Source: Symbiodinium natans
Lineage: Eukaryota > Sar > Dinophyceae > Suessiales > Symbiodiniaceae
Length of the DNA stretch: 64,000 nt
Assembly (NCBI GenBank): GCA_905221605.1
Contig: CAJNDS010000220.1
Location: forward strand, 1 to 64,000
Reading direction: 5' to 3'
Of the stretch, positions 1-12,306 are shown in pieces (position 1 is the stretch's first letter; each line of letters starts with the position of its first letter). Position numbers and translations under genes: made by a program. The notes beneath the pieces are model-generated. The model was not told the origin of the DNA. It was given only the letters and a program-made list of their open reading frames with translations, and did no database searches.

Positions 1-420
1 GATAGGGGGGGGGGGGGCCTGGCCCCCTCCCGCGAAGGGGAAGTAAAAAAAAGAGAAGAGATAATTTAAATCTGAAGGGGCCTTCATGTTTCAATAGGGG
101 CTTCATATTTAAAGTATTGAAATCCCCTCAGAAGGAAGGAGCTGCCCCCCCTACCTTTCAGGATTTAAAGAAATTGAAATCTCATTAATTTAATTCGCTC
201 AATTAATTAAATTAAATTAATTAATTTAGTTCATTATTCTCATTATTTTAACTATCTAATTCTCCCGCCCGCTTTAAATAAATTAAAGCCCCCCCTTTCA
301 GGATTTACGCAATTTAGTTCCTTAAATGCACCATGTCGAAGCCTGTCATGGGAAACATCGATTCTCGCCGATCTTTTTTCTTAAACGTGGGGTTTTGGAG
401 GGGGGGGGGTAGCATAAATA
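1..420. repeat. G-run / AT-rich foldback sequence
   Basis: This stretch mixes long G or C runs with AATT/TTTAAAT words and short segments such as CTTCATATTTAAA. The same words build the palindrome array at 57.0-58.65 kb, so I infer a fragment of that repeat family. It ends in a G-run and a short TA microsatellite near 418-434. No coding signal is visible. Confidence 0.5.
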
Positions 421-1387
421 TATATATATATATAAGCCTGGCATAAGATTAAGATACTGTGCTACGACATCGTTCGCACTCGTACCTGACATGGTCTGAT
501 TTAGGGACTCTGGTGCTCAGGATCCTGGGATCGTGACACCTCGGAAAGCTCTGTTGCTACTTTGAAGCCCCATCCTCAACCTCACCGCCTCTACGCTGGA
601 CCCTTTCTCAGGATCTAAGTGTTTGGGCTCAGGCAAAGCATTTGGGACTGCAGTACGAGAATCCACTTCATTGCCCGACCAAATAGCCTACGAGGACTCT
701 CTTCAGCACGGAACCAGCGGGGTTTCTTAGGAATCAAAGGTCCCCTTTTAAAAGGTCGACCTGTCGTTAAAAACCTTGATGCCCAAACCTTCCGAAACAT
801 GCCCAGACCTCCCTCCCCAGACATCCCACCCTTGCAACGGCGCTGTGGTCAAAATGTGGTCAGGTCAGGGTCTTGATTCAAGTAGGGCTCAAACAGAAAT
901 CGTGGGCATGCGAAAAAGAATTCAGGCCGGGCGGCTTCGGCTACCAGCTGTGCCTGAAAAATGCCAGGAGGAGACTGAGATGATTGCACTGCCTGCAGCG
1001 ACTGTCTCCCAAAAGCCTACGCCTCTAAACATTGGAGGTCTACTTGGACTAGCTTTTCTATGTTCAGGCTGGTGGTTTTGCTATGTCCCTCTCACGGCTC
1101 TCGTCGTTTTTTGTGCGGAAGGGTTCTCCGATTATGCTGCAAGTTTTTCATCTTCTGCTATGGGCCTCCCGAATCGAGTCCCTTTTTTATGCTCAGCCTT
1201 CTGCACTGTCTCAGGGCGAGCGCCAACGTGAAAACCTCAAAACGAGTAGCACCCGGAAACCTGAGCCCTAAACCCTGAACCCACTTCATCCTCAGGGCAG
1301 GGCTGAGGAGTTCGTGGTGCCAGCAGCCGTGGTGGCGTCTGTGGATGAAGCGGCCTTGGGGATTGGGTGGTTTTAGTGGTTCGGGTG
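421..1387. other. no supported gene
   Basis: Several short frames are open on both strands, but none has a recognisable motif, a clear splice boundary or consistent codon use. I see nothing that can be named here. Confidence 0.5.
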
Positions 1388-1592
1388 TTTAGGGGGCTCA
1401 GGGTTTGAGGGTTTGAGGGTTTGAGGGTTTGAGGGTTTGAGGCGTTTAGGGGTTTAGGGGCTTGAGGGTTTGGGGTTTGAGGGTTTGAGGGTTTGAGAGT
1501 TTGCGAGTTTGCGGGTTGGAGGGTTTGAGGGTTTGAGGGTTTGAGGGTTTGAGGGTTTGAGGGTTTGAGGCTTTTAGGGGGTTGAGGCAGGG
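1388..1592. repeat. TTTGAGG heptamer array
   Basis: About 200 bp of GTTTGAG heptamers, a one-base variant of the telomere-like TTTAGGG unit, with interspersed TTTAGGG and TTTGCGG variants. The proline/threonine-rich frame it opens on the minus strand is a by-product of the repeat and not a gene. Confidence 0.85.
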
Positions 1593-3484
1593 GCTTAGGC
1601 TTTGCCAGCAAGACTTCGAGTCGAGGGTGTACAGGGGCTAGGGTCCAGGTGTTTCATGGTGCTTCGGGTTCAAAGTGTAGAGGGAGTCGAGTTCCCTAAA
1701 CCGCCTCAAGCACACACCGGAAGGTTTAAAACCACTAAACCCTGCAGACAAGTAGTCCGGGCCCCCCACAGCAGCTGTCGTGGAGTCTTGCTGGGTGGAG
1801 CTTGTCTCGCTGCCTGCCGCCCTAAACCGTTAAAAACCCTATATAAAACCTTATAACTTTAGATACCTTATCAACAGGATATAAACTAAAGACCTTGTCA
1901 ACCTTAAAGGCCATTAAAGCCCCAAAAAATATTATACATCTTGCCAGCCTTACAAGCCTTATCAACCCTGAAACCCCTAAAGCCCTAAAACTGGGGCTGC
2001 TTGAATTGAAGGGGGGCAGCTGCTTTAGGGCCAAGCATCTCGGGTCTAGGGGTTTTGGGGGGTGTAAGGTTCAGGGCATAGGTTGTCAAGGTTAGGATTA
2101 CATGATTGTGGTTTTAGGGCCATGTGGGGCCACCAACAGCTGCCCCTGGCCCTCCTGGCGCGGTGGCTGCGGAGGTTGTAGCGCTGGGTGTTGCGGTGGT
2201 GCCCGGCACAAGGGTCGCCAAAGCCTCCTGTGTGCAAGAAGCATGTACTGCCACATGACCCAAGAATGCCCTATCCTACTCCGCACACGATGACGTGCTT
2301 CGGAGTGCTCTTTGGGCTTCTTGGCGTGTAGCAAATGCTGGACTGAAGCTGGAAGCCACACTTACATGAGTCAAAATCCTACTCCGCGCGGTGTAGATGT
2401 TACAAAACGAGGCAAGGCATCATCTGACATTCAGTTGCTGACGTCACTGCTAACATTTACTGCTCAATCCTGAGATGGTTGTTTTTCTGTGGAGACCTAA
2501 GTCAAGCCTTTCCTTTCGCTCTGAATCCTACTTGGAGGTTCATGGGTACTTTTCACCCCAATTATGATTTTTTCTAACCTACTTAGAGGACTTCGCGGGC
2601 TGATAAGTAGTACTCATAAGTACAGTTCTAATTAGGGTGATAAGAACCCTGAACATCCAAGTACATTCGGACTCTGCTGTGGTCTGACGCCTTCCGCAGC
2701 GCCGTTGACCGCGCGAGCACCTGCAGGATTGCGCAGGCTCAGAACACAACATGCTTTTTCATCGCATCGTTGGCCTTGCTACTTTTGAGATACTGTGTCG
2801 TATCGTATCCTATTTCGGAGCTTACCATGAGTCACAGTCGAGAAGTCCCACAACAGCCATAACACCCAACCCCGAATTGCAGTCAAGGCAGTCGTCGGCT
2901 CTCTCCCAGGTGCTTTGGGATTAGTTGCTGGCTTTGGGTGTTGGGGCCCGGAACGTCTTGGTTTAGGGTTTAGGGTTTCTTAGGGTTTAAGTAGGGCGTA
3001 AACAGAATTTGTGCATAGAAATAAGTTCGCAGGACAGACACCCTGGAAACTCCTCACGGTGGAAGACACACGGTGTTAAGCCGGAACACTTGTCTGTTTG
3101 TCGTGAAACTCAACACGAACGGCTTCACGCAACTTGAGCGAACATCGTTACCTCCTACACCTCAGGCACCTAATTTGTCAAAGATGTCAAAGATAACACA
3201 CAAGTCACAGACCATATAAGGTCTGCTGAAGCTCGACCTCGGAATCGCGGCATCTAGAACGTACACAGCTCGACAATACCCGGTTCCTGTATGAGAGAAG
3301 CCCAAGGCAAAGCCCTTAGCCCCAAAACCCCCCAAAAAAACAATAACCTGATAAACTCGAGATCCAGACCATACCAGAAACAAAGCTTGCATCCCTTAAC
3401 ACCTCTGAGAAGCCCTTGCTCCGGCCTGAGGAAGGAAACGAGCTGCCTTGGTTCCGGAAGGCGACTTGAAGGTAATTGGGGAGC
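1593..3484. other. no supported gene; degenerate telomere-like words
   Basis: Scattered CCCTAAA-like and TTTAGGG-like words (for example near 1820-2000 and 2960-2985) separate sequence with no recognisable domain. Around 2100-2240 both strands stay open in alanine- and proline-rich frames, which looks like composition rather than a gene. Confidence 0.45.
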
Positions 3485-3603
3485 TTTAGGGTTTAGGGTT
3501 TAGGGTTTAGGGTTTAGGGTTTAGGGTTTAGGGTTTAGGGTTTAGGGTTTAGGGTTTAGGGTTTAGGGTTTAGGGTTTAGGGTTTAGGGTTTAGGGTTTA
3601 GGG
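3485..3603. repeat. (TTTAGGG)17 perfect telomere-type block
   Basis: Seventeen perfect TTTAGGG heptamers in a row (119 bp). This is the telomere repeat of plants and of dinoflagellates (established knowledge). Ordinary sequence continues on both sides, so it is interstitial and not a chromosome end. Confidence 0.95.
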
Positions 3604-4044
3604 CCCAGGTCAATCTTTCACCCTACAAATACAACCCGAAGCCCCAAAGCCCAGGTAGAATGAAACTTAGTTGGAAGCCCAGCAGTAGGTCTTTAGGGAT
3701 TGACCTCACGTCTCACATTTTCAGGAGACCATGCCTCGCGCCAGAGACCTGACTTACAGCCAGCTTACAGCAGAAGATCGCAGTGATGTCAGCGGCTGTA
3801 CGTTGAGGTCACGGACCCTAGTTACTCTAACGTTGCACCTACCAATCTGGGTTTCACAGCCAGTTCCGGCCATCACATAGGAGCTGAAGGAGATTTAGCA
3901 TCCACAAAAAACACAAATCTCTTTGAGGCTCCACACCTCCAGGAATCGGCTAGGCGACTCCTCGCCGGCCTGGCTGCCGGGCTTCAATCAGACTCTGGTC
4001 GCACGAAACGTACCTGCAAGTAAAAAGAGAAGGGTTTTATGAAA

Positions 4045-4695
4045 GTTTCGGGTTTAGGGTTTAGGTTTAGGGTTCAGGGTTGCAGGGTTCCGGGTTCAGG
4101 GTTTAGGGTTTAGGGCTTAGGCCTTAGGGTTTAGGGACTGTGGCAGCACCGGCTTCCGGGCTTTGGCCCTGCTCCTGGAGCATCGCATCTTCTGGACATC
4201 TTTTTGGGCGCTTTGCGACTGGAGGGCTCCAGATTTAGGAGATAAGGGGCCCCGACAATAGAAAAAGCAGGATTCCCTTATAGTAAGGACCCCCAAAAAA
4301 AGGTGTAGCCCTAATTCGGAAACCCGCATTTGCACGTGCCCGCCCCCCACCGCCAAACAACCCAAGCGCCCTGAAACGAACGAAACATCCCTAAACCCTA
4401 AACCCTAAACCCTAAACCGTAAACCCGACACCCTAAACCCTAAACCCTAAACCGCCTAAACCTTACACTCTATCATTGCACTCATGGCACACACCTCCCG
4501 TTGCCGCCCGCGATTCGCTGCGTTGCGCAAGCGGCCTCACGGCAGCGTTGCATCGATGTCTCGGGTAGGACTCCGAGGCCTCTACTGTTCAGGGTTTAGG
4601 GTTTAGGGTCTAGGGTTGAGGGTTTAGGGTCTAGGGTTTAGGGTTTAGGGTTTAGGGTTTAGGGGCTTAGGGGTTTAGGGGGTTTAGGGTTTACG
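4045..4695. repeat. cluster of degenerate TTTAGGG / CCCTAAA tracts
   Basis: Three short tracts: TTTAGGG orientation at about 4048-4137, CCCTAAA orientation at about 4388-4458, and TTTAGGG orientation at about 4590-4695. Between the first two, 4138-4250 begins right after an AG|GG that could be a 3' splice site and is open in two plus-strand frames without motif, so an exon is possible but unproven. Confidence 0.7.
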
Positions 4696-5731
4696 ATGCA
4701 CATGCAGATTCTAAGAAACTCAGGCGCAGCCACTTTGTGGTGCTGGGATTCATGCATCAGTCCGTCACTCAAGTATGAGTCCGGGGCCGGAGCCACCGAA
4801 CATTAACATATCAAAGTTCCACGGGCCACACCGCATGATACATACTTAACATTCTTATTGGGGAGGGGGGGGCGGGGTGGCGACTTGAGTTAAGACAAAG
4901 CGGCTACCGGGCTACCGGGTACCACAGAGCTAGGTCGTCGGATTTTGAGGGGACAGGAAGAAGCCCTTTGCAGACTTGCCGAGGGCTGGACCCGTTGGCG
5001 TTTCCGGCCCTGCAGTCACGATGAGCGCGCAGAGATGGGAAAAATGAGGGCAGAAGGAAACCTTGAGAGAATGCGTGTGAGGTTAATTGGAGGGGTATAT
5101 GGAATTGAGGATCTGACATGATTGAAACGGAAAACTCTGACCGACCCTCATGACACCTATGATGTCATCCCCACACACACACCTAGCGACTGCTTGGTAC
5201 ATCCCACGAAAACTCCTCCAAACCCGGAAACGCCTCAAAGTGCAACACAGACCCGCCTGTTCGGCATGTAGGGTTTCGCTATGTTTGGCTTCAAGGCCAC
5301 GAGTTGCGAGGTAGCGAGAGCTTTGATCCAACATCACAAGGGCAATATGGCCCACCATGTCATGGTTTCAGGCCCCACACGCCGCACTTACAAGCACATA
5401 CAAGCACCCTTCCTTGCAAAACCTAAATCCGGGGCCGCGGCGAGGGCCCTGCTGTGTGCGCACGCGGTCTCGCCCCTCAGAATCCAAGGCCATAACAGCG
5501 CCCTAACCCTATAAAACCCCAAGAGGAGCCCGAAAGCCTCTAAAACTCTGAGCCCTCCCAGTGTTCTAGGGCATCGGTTTTTGGGCATTTGCTTGTTGTC
5601 GGTTGTGGTCTGTGTAGCTTTTCTTGCTCGACATGCCGTGGAAGGGCAAATAGCAACATCTTGAAGCGCTCGGCGCGCAGATTGGGCGGGCAGGAGGAGG
5701 AGTGACGTTGCCCGCTAATCCAAAGATATGC
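4696..5731. other. no supported gene
   Basis: Only short overlapping frames on both strands. A CA dinucleotide run lies near 5171-5181. Nothing recognisable. Confidence 0.4.
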
Positions 5732-5890
5732 TTAGACTGCCGAGCCAGCCGCTTTCAAAGCGACCCATTGCCCTTGCCCAGCGATGCCCTCAGAGACCCT
5801 GAAAAGCGGACGAGCTGCAGCCTGGCGGAGTGTGGCATTCTCTGCTCGCAGCGCCTCCATGTCTTCTGACAGCTTGGCGAGCTTCAAAGC
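5732..5890 (-). CDS. terminal exon of the coiled-coil gene
   Basis: The 159 bp exon follows a good acceptor (…CCTGCCAG|GCT on the minus strand) and encodes 52 residues to a TAA at 5732. It contains the leucine-zipper-like stretch LAKLSEDMEALRAENATLRQ, with hydrophobic residues at heptad spacing and many E/K/R residues. This is the clearest coding evidence for the gene. The family remains unknown. Confidence 0.6.
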   Translation of the reverse strand, partial: ALKLAKLSEDMEALRAENATLRQAAARPLFRVSEGIAGQGQWVALKAAGSAV

Positions 5891-8184
5891 CTGGCAGGGG
5901 GCAACCGTGAAGGAGAAGCTAACCAACGAGCGAATGGTATCACATGGTGTCGCCCAAGCGTGACAGCACTGTGTGGGGCTAGTGCCAGCAAGTCGCACTG
6001 CTGCGCGCGGCGAGAGAATGCTGCTCCAGCTCCTGCGAGTGCTTCTTGAAACCCCCAACATGTGCCAGTGCCGTCTGCCACAAACAAGCAACTGCAAGGA
6101 GATTATTAGTCTTACTGCATGATATTCGCCTGATGAACATCGCCTGCACTCTCAAGAACCGTGAACAAACTCCAGGCGTCCTGACGGGCCTGCCGCAGCG
6201 CCTCTGAGGGGAGCGGAATTGTGTTGGTGGCACAAAGAGGCACAATTGCACTTGAAAGCCAAGTGTCTCTAAATTACAAAAAACTCTGTCTTAGATTCTT
6301 ACAAGCTCTCAATATATTGCTCTTTTCCTTATTCGCGATCCACACCTCGGAGTGCTGCTCGGCCACATCTTGACCTGCAGCAAGTTGAACACCCACCAGT
6401 TGCTTGGCCTGTATGGCTCAAGGCCTTCTCCCATGTTCATGTTTGGTGCTTGTGTTGCATACTACCGAGTTTTAGAAGTGGCTTCGGCTCACTGGCACAG
6501 CGCCGCAAATGGCAGACCCGCTTTTGCTTGAGAGCCAGGACTACGCGCGGGGCCCGCCAGAAACATGCAAAGCCCAAGCCTCTCTTGTTCTCTGCCAGCC
6601 TCTTCGCACTTCGTCGCGCAACGCCGAGATCATCTTCTCCATGGACGCCAGGTCTGCCTGGGTATATGCTCACTGAACTGTCGCACAAACACTGCGCTGC
6701 CACTCTGCGGAGTTTCGTCCGTGCTGGGAGGTTGCAACCCCGCACCCACCACCCCCACCCCGACCCCCACCACCTACGCCCCCACCACCCACCCCAATCC
6801 ATCAACGGGGACATGACATTTCTGGGGCTTACGGGGAGGCACTTGTTGTTGTTGATTGAGGTTTTGGGACTAAACCGATGCAACTGCCCCCAGAACAATA
6901 AAGCCTGGAAAAGGTTCTGGGCTTGCACGGATGGTCCGGGGCTGTGGATAGGGGTTTTCTGGCTTCGAACCGCGGATCTCTGTGCTCTGAGGGTGACGCT
7001 GAGGGCTTCGACTCCGCTTGGCCGCACGCCGCATCTGGCATTCGGCTTATGTTTGGAGAGGTTTGGTCTTTAGAGTTTGGATCTAGGGCTTCAGGTCTTT
7101 GAGTTTAGGAGAGTATGGGCATGCGCATGTGGCAGGCTCTAGATCAGCGGTGCAGGAATGCACTTTGAGCCAGTCTGCCATGTGGTTCGGGTGACTGCCA
7201 CAACACGTGACAGCCTTGAGGGTTTGGTGTTCTTGCCATGACGTTGCCGTCGCATCTCAACCCCACCCCCTTTGACCCTAAATCCGGCGCTTTCTCATCC
7301 TTGAACCCTAAACCCTTCTTGTAACCCTCAACTTGTAACCCTAAACCCCTCTTGCAACCCTACACCCCTTCTTGTAACATACCCTTAAACCCTTGCGTAA
7401 ACCCCAAGCCAACAGCATCCTTGCGAATCCCCGTGGGAGTCCTGTTGCCAGAGCCGCAGGAGGCGCCTCCTTTTGAAGGGCGCTGAAGAGAAGGGTGTTG
7501 AAGGGTTGTGAAGGGTGTTGAAGGGTTTTGAAGGGTTCTAAGGGTTGTTGAAGGGTTTTGAAGGGTGTTGAAGGGTTCTAAGGGTTCTAAGGGCTTTGAA
7601 GGGCGTTGAAGGGTTTTTGAAGGGTTTGAAGGGTGTTGAAGGGTTTTTGAAACTGTTGAAGGGCGTTGAAGTGTTTTGAAGGGTTCTAAGGGCTCTAAGG
7701 GTTTTGAAGGGTTTTGAAGGGTGTTGAAGGGTGTTGAAGGGTTCCAAGGGTTTTGAGGGCTGAAGGGTTTGCACGGGTGTTGAGGGTTGCAGGTTTAGGG
7801 TTAAGGGTTTGAGAGTTTTAGGTTAGGATTTTGTGATTTGCCTAAAGTCTGAAACCCTACCCTTTTTGGGGGTTTTGTTTTTTGACGAACAGGATACTGC
7901 AATGAGGATATTCGGTGCCCTGGAAAACGGGCGTATTGTTCTGAGTTTAACTGTGTAGGTCAAGGGTTCCGGATTTCAGGCTTAATGTTGATGGTTTAGG
8001 TTTCCCCAGCTGAACGATAGGGTGGTAGGTCGATCAGAGGGTCATCCACAGCCACGGACTCTACAGGACTCACCTGCTGAGACGTTTTCGGCCCGGAAAA
8101 GTGTGATGTTGGAGTCCCGAGAGTGAGGCAAAGCTGGCATGTGGACGGTGAAGACAAGGCCACAGTCCATACAGCTATTTTCAT
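5732..8184 (-). CDS. probable multi-exon gene, helical coiled-coil protein
   Basis: I do not recognise the protein. The gene is inferred from a run of minus-strand blocks with protein-like composition, most starting after a polypyrimidine-AG. Candidate exons in coding order: 8184-8005 (starts with ATG, begins MKIAVWTVALSS, ends before a GA donor); 7466-7421; 7214-about 7110 (cysteine-rich, contains NHMADWLKVHSC); 6657-about 6555 (contains MEKMISALRDEV); 6404-about 6320 (contains KQLVGVQLAAGQDVAEQ); 6203-about 6117 (contains ALRQARQDAWSLF); about 6077-5990; and 5890-5732, the last exon. Much of the product is predicted helix. The intron with degenerate GAAGGGT repeats (7.48-7.79 kb) separates the first two. 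Whether all exons belong to one gene is inference; internal boundaries are approximate. Confidence 0.45.
7480..7795. repeat. degenerate GAAGGGTTTT/GTGTT repeat
   Basis: About 300 bp of 10-13 bp units, GAAGGGTTTT, GAAGGGTGTT and GGGTTCTAA, in loose tandem order. The proline/phenylalanine-rich minus-strand frame across it is repeat-encoded. It lies within a proposed intron of the minus-strand gene at 5.7-8.2 kb. Confidence 0.85.
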
Positions 8185-9730
8185 GAGGCCTTTTGGTGAG
8201 CGTAACGAAGGCGGCCCAAAAGCCCTGCTAAAATAACTCTATGGGCTTTTGGCTATTCACATGCGTGTACTTCATACACACAGCGACCCTAGGTCATTTG
8301 TTGAGTAAGACTTGTGTCAGCAGGGCCATTGTCCACCTTCCACGGTTCAAGGCGTAGAGAATGCAACGAGTTCAGTGGTGCGTGAATTTGAGATGACAAG
8401 CAAACGAGCGAACGCATGAACGAAGTGCACAAGGAAAAAACGACTTTTGTGCGGGCTATTTTTCATGGCACTTTATGAGCCCGCCACCCGGACTGGATTG
8501 GAGTTTACCTTGACATGAAAGATTGCATAGCTGGGAAACAACGGGTACGCGACTTCAGCGAACCTTTCAACTTGCAAAACTGGCCGGGGAAATGTCTACG
8601 GCAATATTGGAAGTTCGCTCATCATGTCGGACGCCTTCCTTCGAGCAGATTGGTCAAACGTACCCTTGCCTGGTCTTAGCCTGGTCATCCGCAACCACGA
8701 AAAAGCAAAATCGAGACACCCTCTTAGCAAAAGTGCGCATCCAGCGGCGTCGGCCTGAACTGTCACCTTGGCATTCACTTTGCGCACCCCTACAGCATTT
8801 GAGTCCAATCTTTGGGCACGCACGAGCACTCCAAAGGCTGGAGTTCGTTGGAGTTCCGTATTATTTGCGGTGTTTTGGACACGCAACATGCCGCGACTAC
8901 CAGTTTGCCTGTCTACGACATGCGCAAAACACGCGATATCGCTGTACCCTACGGCGTTTTGGGCCTCGTTTTTACGTAGAAATTCCAACTTTCGGCTCTC
9001 CACGTTATTTGCGATGTTTTCGGGCTGCGCGCAGTTCTTTGAAAGCTTCAAGATCGCACCTTTCCAGTGAAGAAAAACTCGGGCGCTTTTCCACTCAGGG
9101 AGTTAGTTCCACGTTATTTGCGGTGCCTTAGTTCCGCACGAGGTTCCGACAACGATGTTCTTGCAAAAAGATATCACAACAAAAGGGACAGCAACAACTC
9201 AGGATTGACAGACAGCTTTGCGCATTGGTTACGGCCTTTTGGCATTCGAGTCCATGGAACAAGCCAGAAAACGATGTTAAACAAGAGGAAAGTTGCATTT
9301 GGCTTGTTAGGAGAACCCAACACAGTCCTTTGGTGCAGCTCAAGATTTGTTTTTAGCTTGCATCCTTCAATGTTGAACTGCATCCAGACAAACCCTGGAC
9401 CCACCTCGCCTTTTATCTCGAAGCAAGGAAACAACCAATCTTGAGCTGCACCAAAACGAACTTGACGGTTTTCTGCACCTGTTTTTGGATGTTTGTCGTC
9501 TTCTATATTGCTTCAGCTAAGGAACTGGTTCTTGGGACAAGCCTGAAACGAACGTGTTGTTTGTCACAGGACAACTGCGTTTGGCTTGTTGGATACCAAC
9601 AACATGCCTTTTGTAAGGCTTGAACAGAAGTCTCGCAAAAGGTGGATTGGCTTCGACCAAAAGAGGGCTGAGTGAAAACCAGACGATCTGCTTGTTGTAA
9701 GGCTTGAGCTGAGGTCTTACAAAAGGTGGA
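8185..9730. repeat. degenerate dispersed motifs, no supported gene
   Basis: A motif close to TTCCACGTTATTTGCG recurs at about 8857, 9000 and 9108. A second pair of about 35 bp, with GTAAGGCTTGA and CAAAAGGTGGA, recurs at about 9613-9648 and 9695-9731. A plus-strand frame of about 200 codons covers the first set, but the repeats themselves encode its recurring YLRCF words, so I do not call it a gene. Confidence 0.5.
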
Positions 9731-9734
9731 CGGG

Positions 9735-10005
9735 AGGTTTCGACACAATGTCTCCACGGAGGTTGCAACGAGGGCTTCAACGACGCAGGTTTTAATGGAG
9801 GTTTCAATGGAGATTTCAATCGAGGTTTCAATGGAGGCTTCAGTGGAGGTTTCAATGGGGGTTTCAACGAGGGTTTCGACGATGTCTCAACGGAGGTGTA
9901 GACCGAGGCTTACACGATGTCTCAACACTCTCTCAGCGCAGGTTTCAACGGAAGTTTCAAGAAAGTCTCAACGCAGGTTTCAACGCAGGTTTCTACGAGG
10001 TCCTA
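9735..10005. repeat. 15 bp minisatellite (GGAGGTTTCAACGGA-like)
   Basis: Units of about 15 bp (GTTTCAATGGAG and variants) run for about 270 bp. Because 15 is divisible by three, the plus frame stays open and reads as VSMEVS-like repeats. I treat it as a minisatellite and not as a gene. Confidence 0.75.
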
Positions 10006-11232
10006 GGCATGGGACCTGAGGCTTAGGGCTGAGTTGTGCTTTTTGTGTTTTTTGGTGGGGTCTCAGTCATATTCGAAGAACCCCAAGAATAGCTTTAATG
10101 GTCCCTCACAATCGCCAGTGAGCAGTTCGTCGCCGCAGTATGGTGTGGACATCGTGCTAGTTGAAGAAGCGAAGAAGTCTTGCAATGCACATACCTAAAC
10201 ATGCAGTTCTTCGAGCCGCCAACATTTTGGGCCCAAGCCCGACAAACCCTAAACCTGAAGCCCTAACCCCCCGAGTCAAGAAGCGGGACCTGGGGCTTGG
10301 AAAGCAGGAGCGTCGGCAAACTCCTTGTAGTGGCGTTGAGGGATTTGGAGCTTAGAGGGGCTTTAGTGCCTTTCCGGGGCTGTGCATGAATGTTCCAGTG
10401 ACAGCTTCAGGGCTGAGGCGTTGAGCATTCTGGTTTTAGGGACTTACAAGAGATGTAAGGTCTTGGGGAAACTTTGAAGGGATGTCGGGTTCAGACTTGG
10501 CTAAATGGAGGGCCGAGCCCAAGAAGTCGCTCGGTGGGGGGGACTGCTCTGATGCGCCTGGCCTGGCCCATGTGATGGACCCAAAACCCGAGTCGTTGAG
10601 TTTGGGGTTGCGGGTAGATCCAAAACCCACATCCACCCACCCCCCTCCCCTTAACCCCACTACCAGCCCCACCCCCACCCCGAACCGCTCGAATCACACG
10701 CTTGTCTCCCTGGTCCCAGACAGCAAAACAACAGAGGTTAAGCCCTAAGCTGCAAGATTCGACACCTTAGACTCATTCAAGTGAAACCTCTGTGAAGAAA
10801 AGTCTTGGCATCCGACTGCGGCTTTGCTGACGCTGTTGGAATCGGCTGGGCTGGGAGCTTGTCGTGCAGCTTCTGCCAAACAGGACGGGTGCTCTTGCAG
10901 AATGCCCCAGGCTGTACTGCGTGCTTCTTAACTGCAGCACAGAGTTGGAGGGTTGTGCAAAGGCTGCGGCAAACGACTCTTGCTCGGTCACGGCGTGCAG
11001 GTAATTACGTATCTCTAGCAACCATTTGATGTAGACTTGAGGCAAGGCCAGGCGTGCTCGTCGGGCATTTGTCGTTTGCAATCCCTACCGAGAGCATGGG
11101 AGCAAGGACTGGAAGGGGCGTGCTGACTCAACAAGTATCCTGTCTGCGTGACTACCCCCCACACCCTTACCAGCTGTGCTGAGACGGACGAAAAGGCTAA
11201 TCAGATTTTCGTGGAAAGGATTTAACTGCTAA
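10006..11232. other. no supported gene
   Basis: Short CCCTAAA-like words near 10240-10275 and a C-rich run near 10635-10685. A plus-strand block at 10480-10560 (MSGSDLAKWRAEPKKSLGG) could be an exon, but has no identifiable family. Confidence 0.35.
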
Positions 11233-11598
11233 CTACTTCGAGTGCTCCAAACCCGAGCTCCCACGTCTCCTCTGCAAGCCCGCCACCCTGCGTGGCATTG
11301 ATGAGAATCTGTGTTTGCCTTCGTCGTGTGTCAGGGCTGCGTGACTCACGATCGGATAGCCATAGCTCGCACCGGCTCCAGTTGAGGGCTCAAGCCTCTG
11401 AATCCTGGATTGCAGATTCACATTAGCAGGCAATTGGCGGAGTGGCTTTGTTACTTGGCGACACACTGCCTGGACTCTGTGCGCAGGTGCAGCGACCCGG
11501 TTTGCACGGGCACCAGCAATCAAACTTGCGCAGGTGCAGACGACTTTGCCAACCAAAAAGACTTGAACCTTTGCGCCCTCAAAGCTCTCTGAGCACAT
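11233..11598 (-). CDS. hypothetical ORF, 121 aa
   Basis: An ATG-initiated frame of 121 codons with balanced composition, a hydrophobic patch near residues 10-30 and an arginine-rich C terminus (VAGLQRRRGSSG). I recognise no domain. It may be part of a spliced gene together with minus-strand blocks upstream at 11.8-12.05 kb. It could equally be a chance frame. Confidence 0.25.
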   Translation of the reverse strand: MCSESFEGAKVQVFLVGKVVCTCASLIAGARANRVAAPAHRVQAVCRQVTKPLRQLPANVNLQSRIQRLEPSTGAGASYGYPIVSHAALTHDEGKHRFSSMPRRVAGLQRRRGSSGLEHSK

Positions 11599-11789
11599 GG
11601 CCGGCCGCCGTCAATGTTTGAAAGGTCCGTGGTGAAGGGCTCCCCTGGTGACGCCTTCATGCATGCATGCCATGCCAGCACCGAGAATCCATCGAATGGC
11701 CATGCTGAAGATACACTTGACCGGTATCCAGAGTCGAAGCACAAGGAGGAAAATGGAAATCCTCTGAAGCAAAGCCCTCGCAAGGAAAG

Positions 11790-11965
11790 ACCAAGCAAAG
11801 GCGAGTCGAGGATGATCCACCTTCTTTGCTCTTTTGCGCAAGTTCGCGCACGAGACGAGCGACTGATAGAAGCATGACAGGGTAGGCTGCACCCCTCATC
11901 TTGCACATAAGCAGTTCCCTTGTTCTTGTTTTTGGCATCGTCCGATACCGGGATGTTGCAAGGGT
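11790..11965 (-). CDS. candidate exon, unknown protein
   Basis: A minus-strand block reading MLLSVARLVRELAQKSKEGG looks helical and protein-like. It sits within a longer open frame (12094-11657) whose remainder is less convincing. No family recognised and splice boundaries not resolved. Confidence 0.25.
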
Positions 11966-12306
11966 CTTCCTGCTACGGCCTGCTGACATCGCTTCAGGTC
12001 GGCTAAGCCTGGCCTGAATGATGAGAGAAAGCAGCGGACCCCTTGAACAATCTCTCAGTCTTGTTTCCCGGCTCCCTCGATGGCGGCCCAGCAATTAGCC
12101 CAGCAGGTAACTTCCAGAAACGGACACAGCAACGAGTGATGCGCCATGCAGCGTTTTAACTTAATTTGGGAACGTTTGGGTGAGGCTCGGACTGAAAACG
12201 CACGGTTTCAGGTCTCGGGAGTTGTCTCGGGCATCATACCTTTGCAGCAGGGCTCTAGAGTCCCAGCCCTAAGAGCTTCAAACATCAGGTTGCTGCAGGG
12301 TTCCTC

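Noticed and set aside
3485-3603. Chromosome end (telomere)
   Set aside because: The perfect TTTAGGG block is followed by kilobases of unrelated sequence, and many similar blocks occur in both orientations; these are interstitial.
6450-7073. 207-codon plus-strand ORF
   Set aside because: The minus strand carries better exon-like blocks with splice sites in the same bases (MEKMISALRDEV); part of the plus frame is a CCCACC low-complexity run.
8523-9131. 202-codon plus-strand ORF
   Set aside because: It spans a three-copy degenerate repeat that explains the recurring YLRCF words, and the minus strand is also open for 151 codons.
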